64,000 bases of DNA from Kuafuiihalomonas sp039024635. Lineage in GTDB: Bacteria > Myxococcota > Kuafuiibacteriia > Kuafuiibacteriales > Kuafuiibacteriaceae. Below the pieces are notes generated by a model that was not told the origin of the DNA, searched no databases, and saw only the letters and a program-made list of their open reading frames with translations. Shown here piece after piece: positions 51,949 to 61,190 of the stretch. The stretch covers positions 62,001-126,000 of the forward strand of contig JBCCQA010000013.1 in assembly GCA_039024635.1 (NCBI GenBank). The letters are read 5' to 3'. Position 1 is the first letter of the stretch. Each line of letters begins with the position of its first letter. The translations under genes were made by a program, and so were the position numbers.

Positions 51949-53751
51949 ATGGCCCAGACGTTGACAGAGGCGCTCCTGAGCGCGGCTCCGCTGACCCATA
52001 AAGGGTACACCTTCCTGGACGGCAAGCTCGAGGAGCGTCCTTGGACTTTCCAAGGATTGGCGGCCGAAGCCGAGCGAAGGGCGCGTCACTTCCAGAGACT
52101 CGGCCTCTGCAGAGGAGACCGCGTCGCGATGGTCATCCCTGACGGGGAGGACTTCGTCCTTACTTTCTTTGGTGTCATCCGGGCAGGCGGGGTTCCCGTA
52201 CCCATGTACCCGCCGCTGGCGCTCAATCGCATCGACGCCTATGTGGCGAGCGCTCAACGCATCCTTCAAACCGCCGGCGCTCGGCTGTTGGTGACGAACC
52301 AAACCATTGGCGGCTTGATCTGGTCCCTGGTCGGCTCGGTCGACAGCCTGGAAGACGTGGTGCAGGTCGAGCGGCTGCGCAAGCTCGACGAGCAGGCGCT
52401 TCCGCCCTTCGAAGACCCACAGCTCCGTCCTGAGGACGTGTGCTTCCTCCAGTTCACTTCAGGGAGCACCTCGGCCCCCAAAGGCGTCCAGGTGACCCAC
52501 GCGAGCCTGATGGCCAATGCCCATGCCATCATGAAGGACGGGATCTCAGCCGATGCCGAAGTCGACCACGGCGTCAGCTGGCTGCCGCTGTACCACGACA
52601 TGGGGCTCATCGGCTTCGTGGTCTCGCCCTTGGTAGCCCAGATTCGAGTGACCTTCATCCCGACCGAGCTCTTCGTGAAGCGGCCCAACGTATGGATGAA
52701 AACCGTCGACGAGGTTCGAGGCACGATCAGCTTCGCCCCGAACTTCGCCTTCGGGCTCGCGGCCAAGCGTGCCTCCCGGATGAAGGTCGACGCCCTTGAC
52801 CTCAGCTGTCTGCGGGTCGTGGGCTGCGGCGCTGAGCCCATCAATCCCCGAACCCTCGAGGCCTTCATCGACACCTTCGCGCCGGCCCAACTGAATCCAG
52901 CGGCGGTGATGCCGGCCTACGGGATGGCCGAAGCGACCTTGGCCATCACCTTCGACGGGCTCGAGGAGCGCTTCCGCGCTCTGCGCATCGACCGCGCACG
53001 CTACGAGCGCGAGTCGGTGGCGGTTCCAGCGAGCGAAGATGCGCGGCCGGATGAATACCTGGAGCTGGTCGACTGCGGCCTTCCCTTCCCCGGCCACGAG
53101 GTCGGCGTGATGGACGACGACGATCGACTGCTGGAGGAGGGACAGGTTGGCGAGATCGTCCTCAAGGGACCGAGCAACGCCGCTGGGTACCACGACAATC
53201 CGGACGCTAGCGCCGACCTATTCCGCAGCGGATGGCTCCACACCGGCGACCTTGGCTTTAAGAAGGACGGCTGCCTCTTCATTTCGGGCCGGAAAAAAGA
53301 CCTCATCATCCTCAACGGGCGAAACTACTATCCCCAATCCATCGAGTGGGAGCTGGAGAACGTCGAAGGCATCCGTAAGGGCAACGTGGTCGCCTTTGGA
53401 GTGACGGGAGAGCGCTCGGAGGAGCTCGTTGTGGTGGCCGAGACCCGATCCGAGGACCGTGTGAGCCTGGCCCAGGCGGTGCGCCAGCACCTGACGGACG
53501 CTCTATCCCTCCGCCCCCGAGACATCGTCCTCCTGGGGCCAGGGAGCCTGCCGAAGACCTCGAGTGGCAAGCTTCAGCGTCGAAGGGCCAAGACCCTGTA
53601 CGAGTCGAGCGAGCTTGGCCAAGAGGGCAACCGCACCATCGGCTCGGCCGCGTCTCGCTGGTCCCTTGCCAAACACGTCGCCTCGTCGGCGGCGACCCGT
53701 CTGGTCCGAAGCGTGAAACCCGGGCGGCGCTCCAATACCCCACGCAGTTGA
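51949..53751 (+). CDS. Fatty acyl-AMP ligase (FAAL-type adenylation enzyme)
   Basis: The 600-residue enzyme of the ANL superfamily has FTSGSTSAPKGVQVTH (P loop), MPAYGMAEATL, HTGDLGFKKDG and a C-terminal SSGKLQRR lysine. The stretch after the YGMAEATL core (ERESVAVPASEDA, then VDCGLPFPGHEVGVMD) matches FAAL rather than acyl-CoA ligase. It should activate a free fatty acid as acyl-AMP and load it on a carrier protein instead of CoA. An ACP gene follows 17 bp later and a PKS after that, as in FAAL-primed lipid or polyketide pathways. The N-terminus MAQTLTEALLSAAPL is close to FAAL starts. Confidence 0.9.
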   Translation: MAQTLTEALLSAAPLTHKGYTFLDGKLEERPWTFQGLAAEAERRARHFQRLGLCRGDRVAMVIPDGEDFVLTFFGVIRAGGVPVPMYPPLALNRIDAYVASAQRILQTAGARLLVTNQTIGGLIWSLVGSVDSLEDVVQVERLRKLDEQALPPFEDPQLRPEDVCFLQFTSGSTSAPKGVQVTHASLMANAHAIMKDGISADAEVDHGVSWLPLYHDMGLIGFVVSPLVAQIRVTFIPTELFVKRPNVWMKTVDEVRGTISFAPNFAFGLAAKRASRMKVDALDLSCLRVVGCGAEPINPRTLEAFIDTFAPAQLNPAAVMPAYGMAEATLAITFDGLEERFRALRIDRARYERESVAVPASEDARPDEYLELVDCGLPFPGHEVGVMDDDDRLLEEGQVGEIVLKGPSNAAGYHDNPDASADLFRSGWLHTGDLGFKKDGCLFISGRKKDLIILNGRNYYPQSIEWELENVEGIRKGNVVAFGVTGERSEELVVVAETRSEDRVSLAQAVRQHLTDALSLRPRDIVLLGPGSLPKTSSGKLQRRRAKTLYESSELGQEGNRTIGSAASRWSLAKHVASSAATRLVRSVKPGRRSNTPRS

Positions 53752-53768
53752 GCTTTCGAGAGAAGAAC

Positions 53769-54011
53769 ATGACCAACGAGAAAGAGATCATCCAGTTGTT
53801 CAAGGATTCGGTCCGAGAGGTGGACCAGAACGTCACCGTCGACGAAGTCGACGGGAAGACCGAGCTCGCCTCTTTGGGCATGGACTCGGTGATGACGATG
53901 GAGGTCATCGGCATCATGGAGGAGCGGCTGGACATCCGCTTCCCCGACGAGGACCTGGCGACGCTGAAGACGATCGCCGACCTGACCACCCTCGTCCAAC
54001 GCCTCTCCTGA
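53769..54011 (+). CDS. Acyl carrier protein
   Basis: The 80-residue protein is a stand-alone ACP. The phosphopantetheine Ser is in LGMDSVMTMEV (DSV instead of the usual DSL). It is acidic and has the four-helix pattern. The ATG at 53769, preceded by AGAAG, is preferred over an upstream TTG at 53748. It lies between the acyl-AMP ligase and the synthase with gaps of 17 and 13 bp, so it is the likely acceptor of the ligase and donor to the ketosynthase. It is not the FabZ-linked housekeeping ACP, which is not in the window. Confidence 0.9.
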   Translation: MTNEKEIIQLFKDSVREVDQNVTVDEVDGKTELASLGMDSVMTMEVIGIMEERLDIRFPDEDLATLKTIADLTTLVQRLS

Positions 54012-54024
54012 GGATCCAAGGAAC

Positions 54025-57000
54025 ATGGGATCCCCAAAGGCCCAAGAGCCGATTGCCGTCGTTGGGATCGGCTGCCGCTTCCCGGAGGCGGAGGACGTCC
54101 ATGCTTTCTGGTCCAACATCGAGGCCGGAAGGACGGCGTTCTCCGACGTTCCCCGAGACCGCTGGCATCACGAGTTCTTCTACAGCGCGACCCAACGCGA
54201 CGTAGACAAAACCTGGGCGCCCAGGGGTTCCTTCATCCGACGCTACCGGGAGTTCGCTGCCCTCCACTACGGCTTAGCCCCTCGCCGACTCGAGGTGATG
54301 GATCCGCAGCAGCGGCTGCTCATCGAAGCTACGCGGTGGGCCATTCAGGACGCAGGCTTCGAAGGCGTGGGCTTCGACCGACGTCGTACGGGCGTCTTCA
54401 CGGGCGTTTCCGTCAGTGAGTTCAAGAACATCACCCAGGCCCGGATGCACGCCATGCAGATGGCGGCCGGCGACTACGGGACGGCGGCGGGCGAAGACCT
54501 GCGAGAGCAGTTCATGGCCTTGACCGGCCGCATCGTGCCGATGCGGGCGTTCACGCTGTCTGGCTCTCTGACCGCCCTCAACGCGGCCGCGGTGGCCCAG
54601 GTCTTCGACATGGGGGGACCGGCCTATACCATCGACTCAGCCTGCGCTTCGGCTTCGGTCGCCATCCACAACGCCGTGATGATGCTTCGAGCGGGGGCCC
54701 TGGACTCGGCGGTGGCCGGGGGGGCCTACGTCAACCTCAGCCCCGACAACCTGATCGCCTTCACCAAGATCGGGGCCATCAGCCCCACCGGCGCCTGCCG
54801 ACCTTTCGACGAACGGGCCGACGGCTTCGTCCAGTCCGATGGCGTCGGTATGGTCGTGCTCAAGCGTCTCTCCGACGCCCAGGCCGACGGCGACCGGATC
54901 CACGCCGTGATCATCGGCAGCGGCTGCAACAATGATGGCCGGGGGGAGGGACCGATGACCCCTCGTCGGGAAGGCCAGCTGGAGGTCTTGCGAGCCGCCT
55001 ACGAAGACGCGGGGGTCTCACCGGCCAGCGTGGGCTTCTTCGAGGCCCATGGGACGGCGACCAGCATCGGCGACCCGGTCGAGGTTCAGGCACTGGGCAC
55101 TTTCCTTCGAGAGTCAGGCAGCCAGGCCGAGGCCTTCTTGGGCTCGGTCAAGGGCAACATCGGTCACGCGATGAGCGCGGCCGGCATCGCCGGATTCATC
55201 AAGGCCATCAACGTCCTTCGCAGCGGCCAGGTTCCGCCCCAGCCGAACTTCCACAAGCCTCATCCCAAGCTGAACCTGGACGAGCAGCCGCTTCGCGTCC
55301 CGACCGAGCTGAGCCCGCTCTCGGAGCGAGACGGTACCCATCGAGTGGCGGTCAGCTCCTTCGGCTTCGGCGGCACCAACTCTCACCTGGTCTTAGAAGC
55401 GCCTCCGGTCCGACCCGAGGCGCCCGAACGCCCCTACGAGCTCCCTTCGGGCGAGCCCGAGGCCGTCCTCGTGACCGGTGCCAGCGTGGCGCTTCTTGGC
55501 TCGCACTGCGGCGCCCTGGCCGACTTCCTCGAAACGGGTCCGGGCAAGAACTACAGCCTCGCCGACGTTGCCTTCACCCTGAACGCCCGTAGGCACCGAG
55601 AGCGCGTGCGGGCGGTGATCGGGGCACGGAGCCGCTACGAGCTGGTCCGCCAGCTGCGTGAGCTCCAGACCCAGCTCCAGCAAGAGCCCGAGCTGCCGCT
55701 CAAGCTATCCCCCCACGTCATGGTCGTGGACCGTGACCCTCGCATCACCAAGGCGCCGAAGCTCGCCTTTCTCTTCCCGGGCCAGGGCGCCCAGAAGGTC
55801 GGGGCCCTCGAAGATCTGCGCCATCGATTCCCGGCTTACGCCGACTCTTTTCGGCAGCTCTCCGATGCAGTCCGCGCCCAGGTGCCGGAAGGCCTGGAGC
55901 ACTACCTTTATCCAGAGCGAGGCGATGAGAAGGCCCAGCTCCAGGCCCTGACCCGAACCGAAATCTGCCAGCCCGCTCTGGCCGCGGCGAGCCTGTCCTT
56001 GCGTACCCTCCTGGACCGGGTCGGCGTACGAAGCGAGGTGAGCCTGGGTCACTCCCTGGGAGAGTTCTGCGCCCTCGCCGACGCGGGCGCCGCCACGCCG
56101 CAGGACGTGCTTCGGTTGGTGGCGGAACGCGGCGCGACCATGGCTCGGCTCCGACTGGCCGACGCGGGCGCCATGGCCGCCGTGATGGCTGAAGCTTCGG
56201 TGGTCCGGGATCGGATCCAGGACATCGACGGGGTGGTGGTCGCCAACGTGAACCACCCCCGGCAGTGCGTGCTCTCGGGAACGACGCCCGGCGTCGGAGC
56301 GGCGAGCAAGCGTCTCGAAGAGCAGGAACTGGACGTCCGCCCGCTGTCGGTCAGCCACGCCTTCCACTCTCCCCTCATGGACGGGGTCGCGAAGGGTCTA
56401 CGGCCGATCCTCGAGGAGCTGGCCTTTCAAGCGCCTCGCAAGACTGTGGCCTCATGCATCCGGCCTCGTCCTTACGACGAGGACTTGGCTTCGCTTCGAG
56501 GCAGCCTCGTCGAGCACGCCACTTCGCCCGTCCTCTTTGCTCGAGGACTCGAACAGGCCCGAGAGGCGGGTTCCGAAGTCTTCGTGCAGCTGGGCGCAGG
56601 CGCGACCCTGCTCGGCTTTGCTCGAGCGACCTTGGGTCGGGACCTCCCGACCGTCGTGCTAGCCGACGATGCGGCCGACGGCGGTTACAGCTTCGTCCGG
56701 GGGCTCTGCCAACTGGCGGCCCTAGGCGTGCCGGTGGCCTTCGATGCGGTGTACGCGGGCGAAGGGCGCCAAGTGGTCTCGCTCCCCGAGACCCCCCTCG
56801 TTCGAGAGGAGTATTGGCCCGTGAAGAATCGACCTCAGCCCCAGACCAAGTTCACCGCGCCTGAACCTCGCGACTCCGAGGTGACGGTCGTCCACGCCCC
56901 GGCAGGGGGGGGCCCCACCCCGAGCCCTGTGGCTTCGCCGGTGGCGCCCACTCCCGCCTCCAACGACATGGTGGCGCTGTTCCGGGAACAGATGGCTTTG

Positions 57001-60000
57001 CTCCAGCGGCAAACTGAGGTCTTGGCCGCGCAAGCCCAGGCCCTGAGCGGAGTCGCGCCGTCGCTCGACGCTCCAGCGCCGGCCCAACCCCACACCTTCG
57101 AGCAAGAGCCTGCACCCATTCGAACACCAGAAGTGCCCCAGACCGTCCAAGCGACGGCGCCGAGCTCTGAGCCCACTCTTGCCGAGTCTTCGGTCCCCCC
57201 CGCGCCCGTCGAAGCTTCCCCGACGGTCGAGGCTTCCACGTCCGCCGCCCCGGTGTCCAAGAAAGGGAAGGATGCGGAGGAGGTTCGCCGGAAGGTCTTC
57301 GAGCTGGTGTCTCGGGTCAGCGCCTTCCCTGAGGACAGCCTCCGACCGGAGCAGCGCCTGGTCGACGAGCTGGGCTTTGACTCCCTGATGGTGGCCGACC
57401 TGGGGGGCGCCATCGACAGAGCCTTTCCAGGCTCCGGCGGTCTGCCCCAAGATCTGTTCAGCCTCTCCACCACGGTCGAAGACGTGGCCAAGCACTTGGT
57501 CGCCGTCGTGACGGCCGGGACCCTGACCGACAGCGAAGCGACCGGCGCTTCGGAGTTCGCCACCCCCGAGCCCGCTCAGAGCTACGAGGTTCGTACCAGC
57601 GTGCGCCCGCTTTCCGGAAGACCCACGGATGTCAACGGTCAGATCTGGCTGGTGACCGAAGACGACGGCGAACTCTCGGAGCAGATCTCGACGGGACTAG
57701 CTCGGGCAGGTGCCCAGGTCGTTCGGGTCCGCTTCACCCGCCAGGGCGTGGCAGCACCGAGCCGACTCTCGACCCGAGGGGTCAATTTCTGGCCGGCCGA
57801 ATACGCCGACGGTCTCCCGGAGGCCCTTCGAAGCTCCTCCTTGGAGCCCCAGGGTATGGTGCATGCCGCCGGCCTGAGCCCAACCGACGACCTGAATCGC
57901 CCCCTCGAGCTTCTGCATCCCCTGGTCAGTCGCCTTCGGCCCGGCCGATTGATGGTGCTGACCGACCTTGGAGGCCGCCTCGGCTTGGAGCCCAGCCCTC
58001 GCATGGAAGGTCGTCGTGTGCAGGCCACCTTGCAGGGCTACACCAAGGCGGTGGCCCGAGAGCGAAGCGATGACGTCATCAAGACCATCGACGTCGACGG
58101 TGGAGCCCCGGCCAGCCAGCTCGCATCCCTGGTTCTGGCCGAAATCTTGGGCGCCAAGGGCGACGTCGAGGTCGGCTTCGCCGACGGGGTGCGACACGTT
58201 CCCGCCCTCTATCCGACCCATCTTCAGGAAGGTCGTAGACCACTCGGCGCCGACGACGTCGTTCTCATCACGGGCGGCACGGGCGCGATCGGTGCTCGCA
58301 TCGCTCTTGCCCTGGCCGAGCAAAAGCCGAAAGCCATCATCCTGTCCGGACGACGAGCCGTCGACGACGAGATCCGTAGCCTGATCGCACGCATCGAAGC
58401 CACCGGCTGCGCGGCTGCCTATGCGGCGGTCGATGTCCGAAAAGCGGAGGCTCTTCGCTCGGCGGTCGCCGAGGCCGGGGCCGCCCACGGCCTGCCGACG
58501 GTGGCCATTCACGCCGCGGGCTTCATCGCCGATGCCCCGGCGAACAAGAAGAGCATGGACGGGGTCTTGTCGGTCTTGGGCACCAAACTGGCCGGTCTCG
58601 AGGCCTTGGCGAACGCCTTCCCTCAGCTCCGAGACCTCATTTTGTTCAGTTCCTGGGCCGGGCGCTTCGGAAACGCGAGCCAGTCCGACTATGCGGCCGC
58701 CAACCAGGCCTTGGATGTCGCCGCGGTGGCCGGCTTTGGCGCACCCCGGGTACTGTCCATCGCGTGGCCACCTTGGCGGGGAACCGCAATGGTCGACACC
58801 ATCCCTGAGAGCCTTCAGGCCGTGATGGAGAAATCGGGGGTCCCCTTCCTCGCCCCCGAGGAAGGGGTCGAGGCCTTCCTTCGTCTCTTCGAGAGCGGTG
58901 CCTCGGGTCTACGCGTGGTGGGACGCCAGCTGCCCGTGGCCGAGCTATCGGTGAGCGAGGACACCCGCTTCGATGTCGAGCGCTACGGCTACCTGGCCGA
59001 CCACGCCCTCAAGGGTCGGCCCGTCGTTCCGATGGCGGTCGTCCTCGACTGGGTGGCCCGGGTTCTTCGACGCGTCGTCGGTCCTGATGCACCGGTGACC
59101 CTGGAGAGCTTCGAGCTAGTCCGAGGCGTCATGGGCGGCGATACCGCGCGACTAGAGATCGACGGGCGACGCACCGAGGCCGGGCTGGAAGGACAGGTCG
59201 TTATCAAGGTCGAGGGTCAGGTCGCCTACCGCGCCCGCTTGGGAACTCCGGCCAAAGCCGAGTGGACCGAGGTCGAGACCAACGGCGCCACGGCTTCCCT
59301 GAGCCTGGACGACTTCTATCGCGACTTCACCTTCCACGGTCCCCTCCTCAAGGGCATCCGAAGCATCGACGGCATCGGGAGCGGCGGCATCAAGGGCCGG
59401 GTCCAGGGCGTCGAGTCCCGAGAATGGGGCGTTGACGAGGCATGGGCCCTGGATCCCTTGGCCTTGGACTCAGCCTTCCAGCTGGGCGGCTACTGGACTT
59501 CGATGAAGCTGGGCCGGACCGGCTTCCCGACGGGCGTCGACCACGTGACCATCATGCCGTGGCCTAGCCCGACCCCCGAGCTGCAGGCAGGCCTGCGCTT
59601 CGGCAGCCGGGAAGGAGACGGCTTCGAAGGCGACCTTGGGCTGCGAGACGCCGAAGGCCGGGTGGTGGTGCAGATGCGGGGCCTCAAAGGACGCTTCGCC
59701 GACGTCCGCGCGGTCGGAGAGGCGGCCACCCCTCGGAACGGCGCGGCCGGCCACACCAACGGCAGAACGAACGGGAAAGGAAACGGAAACGGCCACAGCC
59801 ACGGCGCCGCTCCGGCGCTAGACGTTCCGGACGCCCACTGGAAAGTGGCCGCCTTCCCCGAGCTGGGGGCGCTGGAGCAGCGCTTCGCGATGGCCGAGCA
59901 AGTTGGTGTCCGGAACCCGTACTTCCGGGTCCACGAAGGCACGGCTCGAGACACCAGCGTCGTCGAGGGCGTCTCGATGGTGAACTACAGCAGCTACAAC

Positions 60001-61068
60001 TACCTCGGCTTTTCGGGTCACCCGGAGGTGGTAGCAGCCGCCCAGGCTTCGATTCAGACCTACGGGACCTCGGTCTCCGCAAGCCGCGTCGCTTCGGGCG
60101 AACGACCGCTCCACCGAGAACTAGAGCAAGGTTTGGCCCGTCACGTCGGCGTGGAAGACGCCATCGTGATGGTGAGCGGTCACGCCACAAACGTGACCAC
60201 GGTGGGTCATGTCATGGGTCGGGAGGACCTGGTCCTCCACGATTCCTTGATCCACGACAGCATCCTCCAGGGGATCTATCTGTCGGGTGCGACCCGTCGT
60301 CCCTTCCCGCACAACGACTTCGATGCCGCCGAGCGGACCCTGGCTCAGGTCCGAAAGAACTTCCGGCGAGTTCTGCTCGTGGCGGAAGGGATCTACTCGA
60401 TGGATGGAGACACGACGGACCTTCCCCGTCTCATCGAGCTCAAACAGCGCTACAAGACGCTCTTGATGATCGACGAGGCCCACTCGATTGGGGTCCTAGG
60501 TCCTGCCGGTCGCGGTATCGCCCACCACTTCCCAGACGTGGATCCCAACGACGTCGACATCTGGATGGGGACTCTCTCCAAGAGCTTCGCCAGCTGCGGC
60601 GGCTACATCGCGGGAAGCAAAGAGCTCGTTCAGTACCTGAAGTACACCGCTCCCGGCTTCGTCTATAGCGCGGGCCTCCCGGCTCCAAACGCCGCGGCTG
60701 CCCTGAAGTCGCTGGAATTGATGAACAGGCACCCCGAGATCGTCGAGCAGCTCCGCGCCCGCTCACGCTTCTTTGTGAAGCTCCTGCGGGAGCGTGGCAT
60801 CGACACCGGAGACGCCATCGGCGCGGCCGTGGTCCCAGCCATCATCGGAAACTCGGTTCACGCGCTGAAGCTGAGTGAGGCGCTGGGTGGGCGACGAATA
60901 AACGTCCAGCCCATCGTGTATCCTGCGGTGGAGGAGAACGCCTCTCGTCTCCGATTCTTCATCAGCGCCACCCACACCGAGGCCCAGCTGCGCCAAACAG
61001 CGGATGCCATCGTCGAAGAGCTCACACGGATTCGTGGAGGAGAAAGTGCGAGCTCCGTTTCTCTGTGA
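54025..61068 (+). CDS. Polyketide synthase KS-AT-ACP-KR-DH fused to alpha-oxoamine synthase
   Basis: The 2347-residue protein has a C-terminal PLP domain. KS (about residues 8-440): Cys207 in DSACASAS, His342 in EAHGTATS, His381 in NIGHAMSA. AT (about 570-870): Ser677 in GHSLGE, and HAFH (778-781), which favours malonyl-CoA. Pro/Ala linker, then ACP with Ser1120 in GFDSLMV. KR: GGTGAIG (1417-1423), Ser1543, Tyr1556. DH: His1660 in DHALKGRPVVP, Asp1815 in LDSAFQ. An Asn/Gly-rich linker (about 1905-1930) leads to the PLP domain (about 1940-2340): DEAHSIGVLG with Asp2150, Schiff-base Lys2186 in TLSKSFAS. The order KS-AT-ACP-KR-DH resembles PUFA synthase PfaA. All catalytic residues looked for are present. 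The AOS domain, most like serine palmitoyltransferase, should release the chain as an alpha-amino ketone. Confidence 0.93.
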   Translation: MGSPKAQEPIAVVGIGCRFPEAEDVHAFWSNIEAGRTAFSDVPRDRWHHEFFYSATQRDVDKTWAPRGSFIRRYREFAALHYGLAPRRLEVMDPQQRLLIEATRWAIQDAGFEGVGFDRRRTGVFTGVSVSEFKNITQARMHAMQMAAGDYGTAAGEDLREQFMALTGRIVPMRAFTLSGSLTALNAAAVAQVFDMGGPAYTIDSACASASVAIHNAVMMLRAGALDSAVAGGAYVNLSPDNLIAFTKIGAISPTGACRPFDERADGFVQSDGVGMVVLKRLSDAQADGDRIHAVIIGSGCNNDGRGEGPMTPRREGQLEVLRAAYEDAGVSPASVGFFEAHGTATSIGDPVEVQALGTFLRESGSQAEAFLGSVKGNIGHAMSAAGIAGFIKAINVLRSGQVPPQPNFHKPHPKLNLDEQPLRVPTELSPLSERDGTHRVAVSSFGFGGTNSHLVLEAPPVRPEAPERPYELPSGEPEAVLVTGASVALLGSHCGALADFLETGPGKNYSLADVAFTLNARRHRERVRAVIGARSRYELVRQLRELQTQLQQEPELPLKLSPHVMVVDRDPRITKAPKLAFLFPGQGAQKVGALEDLRHRFPAYADSFRQLSDAVRAQVPEGLEHYLYPERGDEKAQLQALTRTEICQPALAAASLSLRTLLDRVGVRSEVSLGHSLGEFCALADAGAATPQDVLRLVAERGATMARLRLADAGAMAAVMAEASVVRDRIQDIDGVVVANVNHPRQCVLSGTTPGVGAASKRLEEQELDVRPLSVSHAFHSPLMDGVAKGLRPILEELAFQAPRKTVASCIRPRPYDEDLASLRGSLVEHATSPVLFARGLEQAREAGSEVFVQLGAGATLLGFARATLGRDLPTVVLADDAADGGYSFVRGLCQLAALGVPVAFDAVYAGEGRQVVSLPETPLVREEYWPVKNRPQPQTKFTAPEPRDSEVTVVHAPAGGGPTPSPVASPVAPTPASNDMVALFREQMALLQRQTEVLAAQAQALSGVAPSLDAPAPAQPHTFEQEPAPIRTPEVPQTVQATAPSSEPTLAESSVPPAPVEASPTVEASTSAAPVSKKGKDAEEVRRKVFELVSRVSAFPEDSLRPEQRLVDELGFDSLMVADLGGAIDRAFPGSGGLPQDLFSLSTTVEDVAKHLVAVVTAGTLTDSEATGASEFATPEPAQSYEVRTSVRPLSGRPTDVNGQIWLVTEDDGELSEQISTGLARAGAQVVRVRFTRQGVAAPSRLSTRGVNFWPAEYADGLPEALRSSSLEPQGMVHAAGLSPTDDLNRPLELLHPLVSRLRPGRLMVLTDLGGRLGLEPSPRMEGRRVQATLQGYTKAVARERSDDVIKTIDVDGGAPASQLASLVLAEILGAKGDVEVGFADGVRHVPALYPTHLQEGRRPLGADDVVLITGGTGAIGARIALALAEQKPKAIILSGRRAVDDEIRSLIARIEATGCAAAYAAVDVRKAEALRSAVAEAGAAHGLPTVAIHAAGFIADAPANKKSMDGVLSVLGTKLAGLEALANAFPQLRDLILFSSWAGRFGNASQSDYAAANQALDVAAVAGFGAPRVLSIAWPPWRGTAMVDTIPESLQAVMEKSGVPFLAPEEGVEAFLRLFESGASGLRVVGRQLPVAELSVSEDTRFDVERYGYLADHALKGRPVVPMAVVLDWVARVLRRVVGPDAPVTLESFELVRGVMGGDTARLEIDGRRTEAGLEGQVVIKVEGQVAYRARLGTPAKAEWTEVETNGATASLSLDDFYRDFTFHGPLLKGIRSIDGIGSGGIKGRVQGVESREWGVDEAWALDPLALDSAFQLGGYWTSMKLGRTGFPTGVDHVTIMPWPSPTPELQAGLRFGSREGDGFEGDLGLRDAEGRVVVQMRGLKGRFADVRAVGEAATPRNGAAGHTNGRTNGKGNGNGHSHGAAPALDVPDAHWKVAAFPELGALEQRFAMAEQVGVRNPYFRVHEGTARDTSVVEGVSMVNYSSYNYLGFSGHPEVVAAAQASIQTYGTSVSASRVASGERPLHRELEQGLARHVGVEDAIVMVSGHATNVTTVGHVMGREDLVLHDSLIHDSILQGIYLSGATRRPFPHNDFDAAERTLAQVRKNFRRVLLVAEGIYSMDGDTTDLPRLIELKQRYKTLLMIDEAHSIGVLGPAGRGIAHHFPDVDPNDVDIWMGTLSKSFASCGGYIAGSKELVQYLKYTAPGFVYSAGLPAPNAAAALKSLELMNRHPEIVEQLRARSRFFVKLLRERGIDTGDAIGAAVVPAIIGNSVHALKLSEALGGRRINVQPIVYPAVEENASRLRFFISATHTEAQLRQTADAIVEELTRIRGGESASSVSL

Positions 61069-61190
61069 AACGCAGCTTGCCGAATCTTCCCTTGCGCTGA
61101 ATCACTTTCGTTCACTCCCCTCTTCTTTGACAGTTTTCACTCCTGATCAGATCTCCCTCGCCGAAGAGAGATGGCCAGGAGACAACCCCC

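Noticed and set aside
54637..57563. Several minus-strand frames up to 257 codons inside the synthase gene
   Set aside because: They are antisense shadows of the KS-AT-ACP region with biased composition and no motifs.
61127..61156. TTGACA-led promoter before the fasciclin gene
   Set aside because: The -35 is perfect but no acceptable -10 lies at 16-18 bases, so it is only mentioned in the gene entry.
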